From NCBI GenBank assembly GCA_004357365.1, contig SMVT01000047.1, positions 1 through 5,445 of the forward strand: 5,445 nucleotides of DNA, given 5' to 3'. This document shows, piece after piece, positions 1-5,445 of this stretch. Under the pieces are notes generated by a model. It saw only the letters and a program-made list of their open reading frames with translations, ran no database searches and was not told the DNA's origin. Position 1 is the stretch's first letter; every line of letters starts with the position of its first letter. Made by a program: the position numbers and the translations under genes. The stretch is from Nitrospina sp. Its GTDB lineage: Bacteria; Nitrospinota; Nitrospinia; Nitrospinales; Nitrospinaceae.

Positions 1-64
1 CAGCGTCCGCAAAGTCCACACCGCCAGCTCCACCTTCTTCTGCAAAACCTGCCAGAAAAGATAA
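1..64 (+). CDS. Fpg/Nei-family DNA glycosylase, C-terminal end only (partial)
   Basis: Reading from base 2, twenty codons run to a TAA at 62-64; the gene begins before the window. The tail ends in STFFCKTCQKR, which closely resembles the second half of the C-terminal zinc finger of formamidopyrimidine-DNA glycosylase (E. coli Fpg ends RATFYCRQCQK). The two cysteines (codons 41-43 and 50-52) would be the last two zinc ligands. Family members excise oxidised bases and nick the abasic site; the finger contacts DNA. The Arg that normally sits five residues before the first of these cysteines is Ser here (codon 26-28), so this may be a divergent paralogue. The next gene starts 11 to 35 bases after the stop, suggesting cotranscription. 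The call rests on about 12 residues, so the family is likely but not certain, and mutM versus nei cannot be decided. Confidence 0.65.
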   Translation, partial: SVRKVHTASSTFFCKTCQKR

Positions 65-75
65 TTCCTCTTAGG

Positions 76-1740
76 ATGCAAAATGGTATGCTAGGCGGCA
101 TGAATCCATCCATCGGTATTGTAACGTTGAACGCGAAGTTTATTCATTCGTCGCTGAGCCTGCGTTATCTGCGCAACGCGGCCCGGCGGGCGGGGTTTGC
201 GAACGTCTGGATCAAGGAATTTATCATCAACCAGCCGGTCTGGAAAATCGCCTCGGAAATCCTGAAACAAGAGCCGGACGTGCTCGGCCTCAGTGTCTAC
301 ATCTGGAACCGGAAGCAATGCTTCGAATTACTTGAAACATTGCAGAAGCAAAGTCCAAATTTGAAAATTGTGCTGGGCGGACCGGAGGTGTCTTTCGAGC
401 CCGAACTGCCGAACGATTACACACTCATCGCCGGCGAAGGCGAAAGCAAGTGGGTGGAGTATCTCAACTTTTGCACTAAGGGGGAAATGCCGCCGAGGGA
501 AACACTGGAACGGTGGAACACCTACGGCAGCGATCTGCCGGAACTCTATCCACCGTACATCGCAGAGGATTACCCCACACTCAAAAACCGCTACGCCTAT
601 ATCGAAGCCTCGCGCGGATGTCCCTACCTGTGCTCGTTCTGCCTGTCGGCGCTCGACAAGAAAGTGCGGACCTTCGACGACGCGGACCTCCGCCAGCAGA
701 TCAAGCACCTCATCCAGAATGGCACGCGCAAGATCAAGTTCGTCGACCGCACCTTCAACCTGAATCCGAAACGCATGATGAGTCTCATGCAGTGGCTGAC
801 GCAGTTCGACGGCACGGAGTTTCATTTCGAAGTGGTCGGCGACCTGTTGAACGACGACATGATGCGCTTTCTCGAATCGGTGCCGCAGGGCATGTTCCAG
901 TTCGAGATCGGTGTCCAGACCACGACCGAAGAAGTGCAGGACGCCATCCACCGCAAACAGAGCAACACAAAATTATTTAAAACGATACGAGCCCTCATCC
1001 AGCAGGACCGCGTACACATCCATTGCGACCTCATCTTCGGTCTGCCGGGAGAAACCCTGGACGAACTGCTGGAATCTTTCACAGAGGTTCTGAAACTCAA
1101 ACCACACGAGCTGCAACTCGGCTTTCTGAAATTCCTGCCCGGCGCGCCGATTCGCGACAAGATCGAACCGCACCGGTACCGCTATCTGTCGTTTCCGCCC
1201 TACGAACTGCTGTCGCACAAAGACCTGTCGGCGGGTGAGGTCCGGTTCCTGAAACAGTTCACCGAGGTGTTCGACCTGTTTTACAATTCCAACCGGTTCC
1301 GGTTTTGCCTCGATCACCTGTTTCGGCGACACCCGCCGGTGGAACTGTTCAAGCAACTGATGACCGCCCTCGAACGGGAAAACCGGGTGTTGAACGCGCT
1401 GTCGCTCGACCACCAGTACCGCATTTTTGCCGAGACCTTTAACCTCGACGCCGACCCGCTGGCGTGGGACCTCCTGCAACTCGATTACCTGGTCCACCAG
1501 CGCAGTTACCGCCTGCCGGAATTCATGAGAGCGCGGTTGGCATCGAACGGCTCCTCCCGCCACAAAACCTGGGACGGTGACCGCAAGACGATGGTGGTGC
1601 CGTTCCGCCATACGCTGGAATGGCTGGGTCCCGAGCCGAAACTCACTCCCGCGCCCTCCCCGGTGTATTACGCCGTGGCCCACGCCGAGGCCGAAACCGG
1701 CTACATGTCCCGGCCCCGGATCGAGCGAGTCGAGGTCTGA
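76..1740 (+). CDS. B12-binding-domain radical SAM protein, DUF4080-like
   Basis: Predicted cytoplasmic iron-sulfur enzyme that cleaves S-adenosylmethionine to make a radical; its substrate is unknown. Residues about 10-130 form a Rossmann-like cobalamin-binding domain (VTLNAKFIHSSLSLRYL at the start, GGPEVS at 101-106, AGEGE at 119-123). It lacks the DxHxxG motif of methionine synthase, as is usual for this class. The radical SAM core follows, with cluster cysteines C182, C186 and C189 in GCPYLCSFC (CxxxCxxC), then KFVDRTFN (221-228), EIGVQT (277-282) and DLIFGLPGET (318-327). Residues about 360-480 resemble the DUF4080 C-terminal region found in this subfamily. The length of about 550 fits. 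The start is ambiguous: ATGs at 76, 88 and 100 are in frame. The ATG at 88 has AGGA 11 bases upstream and that at 100 has AGG 4 bases upstream, while conserved sequence begins just after 100, so 88 or 100 is more likely than 76. The family call is firm; the function is not known. Confidence 0.92.
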   Translation: MQNGMLGGMNPSIGIVTLNAKFIHSSLSLRYLRNAARRAGFANVWIKEFIINQPVWKIASEILKQEPDVLGLSVYIWNRKQCFELLETLQKQSPNLKIVLGGPEVSFEPELPNDYTLIAGEGESKWVEYLNFCTKGEMPPRETLERWNTYGSDLPELYPPYIAEDYPTLKNRYAYIEASRGCPYLCSFCLSALDKKVRTFDDADLRQQIKHLIQNGTRKIKFVDRTFNLNPKRMMSLMQWLTQFDGTEFHFEVVGDLLNDDMMRFLESVPQGMFQFEIGVQTTTEEVQDAIHRKQSNTKLFKTIRALIQQDRVHIHCDLIFGLPGETLDELLESFTEVLKLKPHELQLGFLKFLPGAPIRDKIEPHRYRYLSFPPYELLSHKDLSAGEVRFLKQFTEVFDLFYNSNRFRFCLDHLFRRHPPVELFKQLMTALERENRVLNALSLDHQYRIFAETFNLDADPLAWDLLQLDYLVHQRSYRLPEFMRARLASNGSSRHKTWDGDRKTMVVPFRHTLEWLGPEPKLTPAPSPVYYAVAHAEAETGYMSRPRIERVEV

Positions 1741-1753
1741 TCCCACATTTTGA

Positions 1754-1782
1754 TTCAATTTTTCCCAACGAGGGGTTATGAT
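1754..1782 (+). promoter_or_regulatory. Weak sigma70-like promoter candidate upstream of ilvD
   Basis: A TATGAT hexamer at 1777-1782 matches the -10 consensus at five of six positions. TTCAAT at 1754-1759 lies 17 bases upstream but matches the -35 consensus at only three of six. The element sits in an AT-richer patch of an otherwise GC-rich region, in the only real gap on the plus strand. It could start an ilvD transcript independent of the radical SAM gene. The match is weak and the -10 overlaps the start of the short upstream ORF, so that ORF would not be translated from this promoter. Confidence 0.25.
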
Positions 1783-1834
1783 GTCGATTTTCCAGACCCA
1801 ATCACCTCAATTCCCCCACTCCGGGGCCTGCTAG
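1778..1834 (+). CDS. Possible 18-codon upstream ORF in the ilvD leader
   Basis: ATG ATG at 1778-1783 follows AGGGG (1771-1775), which is 5 bases before the second ATG. The frame runs 18 codons (MMSIFQTQSPQFPHSGAC) to TAG at 1832-1834, and that stop overlaps the AGGAG ribosome binding site of ilvD (1833-1837). Ribosomes terminating here would be placed next to the ilvD start, which allows translational coupling. The peptide has one Ile and no Leu or Val, so it does not look like a classical branched-chain attenuator leader. A short GC hairpin (CCCC 1814-1817 with GGGG 1823-1826) lies inside it. A chance ORF of this size is quite possible. Confidence 0.25.
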   Translation: MMSIFQTQSPQFPHSGAC

Positions 1835-1837
1835 GAG
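1833..1837 (+). promoter_or_regulatory. Ribosome binding site of ilvD
   Basis: AGGAG lies 6 bases before the ATG at 1844, a good Shine-Dalgarno match at standard spacing. It is the clearest ribosome binding site in the window and fixes the ilvD start. Confidence 0.8.
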
Positions 1838-1843
1838 ACCCGC

Positions 1844-3535
1844 ATGCCGGAGAGTCGTAAAGACAGCCTGAACCGGAAAAGCCGCCTGATCACGGAAGGC
1901 GACAAGCGTTCGCCCAACCGCGCCATGTTGCGCGCCGTCGGTTTCAACGACGGGGATTTTGAGAAGCCGATCATCGGCGTCGCCAACGGACAAAGCAACA
2001 TCACCCCGTGCAACGCCGGCCTCGGCAAACTGGCGGACATCGCCATGGCGGAAATCAAAAACAGTGGCGGCATGCCGCAGATGTTCGGCACCATCACTAT
2101 CAGCGACGGCATCTCCATGGGCACCGAGGGCATGAAGTGTTCGCTCATCAGCCGTGAAGTGATCGCCGACTCCATCGAAATTGTCGGCCGCGGCGCCTGC
2201 ATGGACGCGATGATCACCATCGGCGGGTGCGACAAGAACATGCCCGGTGCTTTGATGGCGCTGGCGCGGCTCAACATTCCCGGCATCTTCGTCTACGGCG
2301 GCACCATCAAACCCGGTCACCTGGGCGATCAGGACTTGACCGTCGTCAGCGCGTTCGAAGCGGTGGGTCAGTTCAGCGCCGGCTTGATCGACAGGGATCA
2401 ATTGACCGCTATCGAAAAAAACGCGTGCCCCGGTTACGGTTCCTGCGGCGGCATGTTCACCGCCAACACCATGTCGTCCGCCATCGAGGCCATGGGGATG
2501 AGCCTGCCCTACAGCTCCACCATGTCCAACGAAGACAAAGAAAAGGAATTGAGCGCCCAGCAGAGCAGTCTGGCCCTGTTTACGCTCTTGAAGAAAAACA
2601 TCCTGCCATCGGACATCATCACGCGCAAATCGCTGGAGAACGCCGTCACCGTGGTCATGGCGGTGGGCGGATCGACCAATGCCGTTCTGCATCTGCTCGC
2701 CATCGCGCACAGCATGGGGGTTGAACTGTCGATCGACGATTTCGAGGCGATCCGTAAAAAAGTGCCGCACTTGTGCGATCTGAAGCCGTCCGGAAAATAC
2801 GTGACGGTCGATCTGCACCATGCGGGCGGCATTCCGCAGGTCATGAAGATGCTGTTGAGCGCGGGACTGCTGCACGGCGACTGCATGACCGTCACCGGAA
2901 AAACCGTCGCGGAAAATCTGCAGAGCGTTCCCGGCGAGCCCGCTTCCAATCAGGACGTCATTTTGCCGCTCAGCGCACCGAAGTCGAAGGAAGGCCACCT
3001 GGTCATTCTCAAGGGCAATCTGTCGCCGGAAGGGTGCGTCGCCAAAGTGTCCGGCATCAAGGCGTACCGGATCGAAGGCCCGGCCAGAATTTTCAACTCG
3101 GAAGAAGAATGCCTGGACGCCATCATCGACGATAAAATCAAAGTCGGCGATGTCATTGTCATCCGCTACGAAGGTCCGAAGGGCGGCCCGGGCATGCGCG
3201 AGATGCTGGCCCCCACGTCGGCCCTGGTCGGCAAGGGTCTCGGTGACAAAGTCGGGTTGTTGACCGACGGCCGGTTTTCCGGCGGGACGTATGGACTGGT
3301 GGTCGGCCACGTGGCGCCGGAAGCCCAGGTCGGTGGCGCCATCGCCCTCGTGCAGGACGGCGACACCCTCACCATCGACATCGAGAAGCATCTGATCCAG
3401 GTCAACGTCAGCGACCAGGAACTGGAACAGCGGAAAGCGAAATGGCAGGCACCCCCGGCCAAATACCCGTCCGGCGCACTGGCCAAGTACGTCCGGCTGG
3501 TCTCCACAGCCTCCCGCGGAGCAATCACGGATTAA
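1844..3535 (+). CDS. ilvD: Dihydroxy-acid dehydratase
   Basis: Cytoplasmic enzyme that dehydrates 2,3-dihydroxy-3-methylbutanoate and 2,3-dihydroxy-3-methylpentanoate to the 2-oxo acids that are the immediate precursors of valine and isoleucine; the valine branch also feeds leucine and pantothenate. The full length of 563 residues matches the family. Predicted iron-sulfur ligands are C56 (TPCN), C129 (GGCDKNMPG) and C201 (GSCGGMFTANTM). K131, after D130, is the lysine expected to be carbamylated and to help hold Mg2+, with D88 (ISDGIS) and E453 (GMREML) as further metal-site residues. S479 in GRFSGGTYG is the expected catalytic base. All three cysteines, the Lys and the Ser are present, so the enzyme should be active; the three-cysteine pattern fits the [2Fe-2S] type, though cluster type is inferred. 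A strong AGGAG supports the start. No other ilv or leu gene is visible nearby; the next gene follows after 24 bases. Confidence 0.98.
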   Translation: MPESRKDSLNRKSRLITEGDKRSPNRAMLRAVGFNDGDFEKPIIGVANGQSNITPCNAGLGKLADIAMAEIKNSGGMPQMFGTITISDGISMGTEGMKCSLISREVIADSIEIVGRGACMDAMITIGGCDKNMPGALMALARLNIPGIFVYGGTIKPGHLGDQDLTVVSAFEAVGQFSAGLIDRDQLTAIEKNACPGYGSCGGMFTANTMSSAIEAMGMSLPYSSTMSNEDKEKELSAQQSSLALFTLLKKNILPSDIITRKSLENAVTVVMAVGGSTNAVLHLLAIAHSMGVELSIDDFEAIRKKVPHLCDLKPSGKYVTVDLHHAGGIPQVMKMLLSAGLLHGDCMTVTGKTVAENLQSVPGEPASNQDVILPLSAPKSKEGHLVILKGNLSPEGCVAKVSGIKAYRIEGPARIFNSEEECLDAIIDDKIKVGDVIVIRYEGPKGGPGMREMLAPTSALVGKGLGDKVGLLTDGRFSGGTYGLVVGHVAPEAQVGGAIALVQDGDTLTIDIEKHLIQVNVSDQELEQRKAKWQAPPAKYPSGALAKYVRLVSTASRGAITD

Positions 3536-3559
3536 CCCGAACACGCAGACGGCGCGCCC

Positions 3560-4495
3560 ATGATGAGCATCGACACCCAGTTGCCCGAAACCTTGTTCGC
3601 CGGCCCGAAAAGGATCAATCTGTACTATCTCCATGAATTGTTCGGCCACACCGCGCAGAGGGTGCGGGACCGGCTGAACGCGGAAACCGGAATCGATATT
3701 CCCATCACCGCCGGCATGTGGGGCGGAACCTACCTGGTGGCGGATGACATCGGCGTCTCCCGGACCAACGTGGTGCGGTTGTACTCGCTGGTTAACCTGC
3801 CGCAGAACACACCCTTGGACGAGCCGGACAACTTCGAAAAGTTCATTAACATTTACCGGGAAACCCTGCAGACCCACTTCGGGAAGTACCACCTGGATCT
3901 CGTCGATCCGCATTGGGGCGAAAAGGTGCCGTGCACCAACAAAATTCGTCCCACCACCACGCTTCAGATGTGGGACGCGACGGGGCGCGTCAAGTTCGTG
4001 CGCGCGTTTTTTGTCTGGAACACCGCCACCTGGGCGGAGTCCATCATTTACGACGCCATACGGAACGTTAAGCAGATCAAGGAACTGCTCGACATCAATC
4101 ATCGTCCCCTTAAAAAAGCGCAGGATGAACTGAAGTTCATGTTGCAGGACGCGATGATCATTTACTTCACACTGAAGCCCGCGCTGACGCCGGACTTCGC
4201 CGAACACGCTGAACCCATTATCCAGGATTTATTCGATTGTTTCGTCGGCGGCCTGCACGACCCCGAAAAGATCGAAGCGCTGTACCACCGGGTTTACGCC
4301 AGCGCGCTGGTCTATGGCTATGAAGAGGCTCTGGAGGGACCGTACCGAAAAGCGGGGCTGGATATTCACCAGATCGAAGACTGGCCGGTGGACAAGATCA
4401 ACTTCGTGCCGCAGGAGCTGAAGGACACGATGATTCCCTACCTGGAAGGAACGTTCGATCGGTTCCGCAATAACCTGTCCGGTAAAAAAAATTAA
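3560..4495 (+). CDS. Hypothetical protein of unrecognised family, downstream of ilvD
   Basis: I do not recognise this 311-residue protein. It has no signal peptide or clear membrane segment, so it is probably cytoplasmic, and is rich in aromatic and charged residues. The C-terminal half (about 155-300) looks largely helical. Two local motifs stand out. HELFGH at 25-30 has the HExxGH form seen in M49 dipeptidyl peptidase III (HELLGH), but the partner motif of that family (EECRA-like) is not clear; EEALE at 255-259 is the only weak candidate. Residues 57-76 (VADDIGVSRTNVVRLYS within it) have the spacing of a helix-turn-helix: Ala at position 5, Gly at 9 and Val at 15. Neither reading is secure. 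The ATG at 3560 is followed by a second at 3563, and no good Shine-Dalgarno sequence is visible. It lies 24 bases after ilvD, so the two are probably cotranscribed. Its end overlaps the opposing lipoprotein gene by 4 bases. That it is a real gene is likely, given the codon pattern and position. Confidence 0.8.
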   Translation: MMSIDTQLPETLFAGPKRINLYYLHELFGHTAQRVRDRLNAETGIDIPITAGMWGGTYLVADDIGVSRTNVVRLYSLVNLPQNTPLDEPDNFEKFINIYRETLQTHFGKYHLDLVDPHWGEKVPCTNKIRPTTTLQMWDATGRVKFVRAFFVWNTATWAESIIYDAIRNVKQIKELLDINHRPLKKAQDELKFMLQDAMIIYFTLKPALTPDFAEHAEPIIQDLFDCFVGGLHDPEKIEALYHRVYASALVYGYEEALEGPYRKAGLDIHQIEDWPVDKINFVPQELKDTMIPYLEGTFDRFRNNLSGKKN

Positions 4496-4514
4496 TCGGT
4501 CCCATCCCCGAAAT
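4484..4514 (-). terminator. Weak intrinsic terminator candidate for the lipoprotein operon
   Basis: Reading the minus strand, TCGG and CCGA can pair around an 8-base loop at the end of the lipoprotein gene, followed by TTAA and then a run of eight T (A8 at 4484-4491 on the plus strand). The T run is good but the stem is only 4 bp, so termination may be weak or need Rho. The T run lies inside the last codons of the opposing gene (GKKN). No comparable signal is seen for the plus-strand transcript. Confidence 0.3.
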
Positions 4515-5304
4515 CCAGCAGGATCCATCCGGCGAGACCCTTCTGGCCGTTGGTTTCCCGGTTGCCGCCGTTCCAGAGGGCGACCGCCATCGGTGTCGAC
4601 CCGACGAATTGTATGTCATGCTCGTCCGGGTTGGTCAGATTTCTTTTGAACACCACCTGCCAGCCATTGCCGGAACGCATCCCTTTGCCAGAAACGTTCT
4701 GCGCGTCCTGATGCGTCAGGGTGCTGAACCCTTCGGCATTCAAATCCTCTACCGGAGATAACGGCGTAGCCGAACCCTGCTCAGCCGCGTCGGCCGCCAC
4801 CTGACGCCCCGCTTTCCACTGCCAGATATTGACGGGAGAATTTTCTCCGCCCATGGTGATGGGCGGCACTTCTTGGTTGGAATTGAGCGGAAACATGATC
4901 GCCGCCTGATCCGTATACAGACGCGATTGGTCAATGCCCCGGTCCACCGAATCGTCCTGCCATTCCAGGCGGACGGCGATCTGGATTTCCGTCCGCGCCA
5001 CGCTGATCAGAACTTTTTTAATGGAAGGGTTGGGCCATTGGGGGTTGGTGATCAACTGCGGTCCCAAATCGACGGAGGTTTTCGCCGGCCCCTGGGGCGA
5101 ATTCCAGAACTTCGAATCAGGCGACACGGGAATGTCCCCGGAAAATAGTTTCACATTGATCCGGATGGTGCAGTCGCCGTCTTCCAGGCACTTCGAATAT
5201 TTCGCGTCGGATCCCCCGCATCCCCAAACAAAAAACACGCCGAGGGACACGATTGCGATCCGCCGATACTTTTTGAAAATCAGTCGAAGGGGAGAAGATT
5301 TCAA
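4492..5304 (-). CDS. Lipoprotein with ethylbenzene-dehydrogenase-type haem-binding domain
   Basis: A 270-residue exported protein. The N-terminus has a basic stretch (KKYRR, 11-15), a hydrophobic core (16-27) and a lipobox ending VWGC, with C29 the predicted lipidated residue. Gly at +2 suggests the outer membrane by the E. coli rule. C39 and C45 could form a disulfide. The rest resembles the gamma subunit of ethylbenzene dehydrogenase and related chlorate, selenate and nitrite-oxidoreductase gamma subunits, which bind one haem b: FWNSP near 66-70, DQAAIMFP (132-139), PITMGGENSPVNIWQW (148-163) and GWQVVFKR (214-221). Ethylbenzene dehydrogenase ligates haem by Met and Lys; here M151 (or M137) and K220 are candidates. 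No catalytic molybdenum or iron-sulfur subunit is visible. The only plausible start is TTG (5302-5304): an in-frame TGA lies 9 bases upstream, and no ATG or good ribosome binding site is near. It follows the M16 peptidase gene by 20 bases, so translation may be coupled. The lipoprotein call is strong; haem binding is inferred. Confidence 0.82.
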   Translation of the reverse strand: MKSSPLRLIFKKYRRIAIVSLGVFFVWGCGGSDAKYSKCLEDGDCTIRINVKLFSGDIPVSPDSKFWNSPQGPAKTSVDLGPQLITNPQWPNPSIKKVLISVARTEIQIAVRLEWQDDSVDRGIDQSRLYTDQAAIMFPLNSNQEVPPITMGGENSPVNIWQWKAGRQVAADAAEQGSATPLSPVEDLNAEGFSTLTHQDAQNVSGKGMRSGNGWQVVFKRNLTNPDEHDIQFVGSTPMAVALWNGGNRETNGQKGLAGWILLDFGDGTD

Positions 5305-5324
5305 AATGAATCAGCGGGCTGGGG

Positions 5325-5445
5325 TTAAAATTCGCGGATCAATCGCTCGAGTTCCCGGTCGTTTTCCGGAGTGTGAGGGCCGACCAGAACCACGTTGAGT
5401 TTGCGGGGCTGAAAAATGGACTCCGCCACGCGGCGGATATCTTCC
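5325..5445 (-). CDS. M16-family zinc peptidase, C-terminal end only (partial)
   Basis: The minus strand from the right edge carries 39 open codons to TAA (5325-5327). The peptide EDIRRVAESIFQPRKLNVVL, then VGPHTPENDRELERLIREF, is typical of the C-terminus of M16 (insulinase/processing-peptidase-like) proteins: a helix with the pattern 'ED+xxVAxxxF', a short proline-containing turn, the strand 'LNVVLVGP' and a final helix. The catalytic HxxEH motif would lie far upstream, outside the window, so whether this is the active or the inactive partner type cannot be told. Bacterial members are often periplasmic or membrane-attached. The gene ends 20 bases before the lipoprotein start in the same direction, consistent with an operon. 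Confidence 0.75.
   Translation of the reverse strand, partial: EDIRRVAESIFQPRKLNVVLVGPHTPENDRELERLIREF

Noticed and set aside
973..1758. Open frame of 261 codons on the minus strand opposite the radical SAM gene
   Set aside because: It has the same antisense composition and no recognisable motif, whereas the sense strand has clear conserved radical SAM motifs.
1750..1763. TTGATTCAA palindrome followed by TTTTT as a terminator for the radical SAM gene
   Set aside because: The palindrome would leave a 1-base loop, so no stable hairpin forms; the T run alone is not enough.
1778..1834. Classical branched-chain amino acid attenuator leader for ilvD
   Set aside because: The short peptide has only one Ile and no Leu or Val, and there is no terminator hairpin with a T run before ilvD.
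1802..4207. Long open frame (801 codons) on the minus strand, antisense to ilvD and the following gene
   Set aside because: It lies opposite a certain ilvD. The product is rich in His, Asp, Arg and Gly in a low-complexity way and shows no domain I recognise. Long antisense frames are expected opposite GC-rich genes with strong third-position bias.
4934..5398. Plus-strand open frame of 154 codons opposite the lipoprotein and peptidase tail
   Set aside because: It is antisense to a gene with a clear signal peptide and haem-domain motifs, and to the peptidase C-terminus; its own translation shows no motif.
1..5445. Mobile element, CRISPR array, tRNA or rRNA
   Set aside because: I saw no terminal inverted repeats, transposase or integrase motifs, regularly spaced repeats or tRNA-like cloverleaf by eye. 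Nearly all of the window is accounted for by protein-coding genes.

Overview
The window is about 58% GC, gene-dense and protein-coding throughout. It looks like a chromosomal segment from a Gram-negative bacterium, because it carries a lipoprotein with a lipobox, an M16-type peptidase tail and standard housekeeping genes. The mix of a cobalamin-type radical SAM enzyme and a lipoprotein resembling the haem-binding (gamma) subunits of ethylbenzene dehydrogenase or nitrite oxidoreductase would suit a Nitrospinota/Nitrospirota-like or deltaproteobacterial-type organism. That assignment is an inference and cannot be proved from this sequence. I see no mobile element, CRISPR array, tRNA, rRNA or attachment site.

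Layout, plus strand: (1) the last 20 codons of a probable Fpg/Nei-family DNA glycosylase, recognised by its C-terminal zinc-finger tail (1-64); (2) a B12-binding-domain radical SAM protein with a DUF4080-like C-terminus (76-1740); (3) a roughly 100-base intergenic leader with a weak promoter candidate and an 18-codon upstream ORF whose stop overlaps the next ribosome binding site; (4) ilvD, dihydroxy-acid dehydratase of branched-chain amino acid and pantothenate synthesis (1844-3535); (5) a 311-residue protein of unrecognised family, 24 bases after ilvD and probably cotranscribed with it (3560-4495).

Layout, minus strand, reading from the right edge: (6) the last 39 codons of an M16-family zinc peptidase (5325-5445); (7) 20 bases further on, a TTG-initiated lipoprotein with an ethylbenzene-dehydrogenase-type haem-binding domain (4492-5304). 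These two probably form an operon. Its end overlaps the end of the unknown protein by 4 bases, so the two transcription units meet tail to tail with no intergenic space.

The plus-strand group mixes DNA repair, an uncharacterised radical SAM enzyme and amino-acid synthesis, and shows no obvious common pathway. The items most worth a second look are the unrecognised protein after ilvD (an HExxGH-like motif and a helix-turn-helix-like segment, which are competing readings), the stand-alone haem-domain lipoprotein without a visible molybdoenzyme partner, and the leader of ilvD. I did not find convincing evidence of a wholly new multi-gene system.
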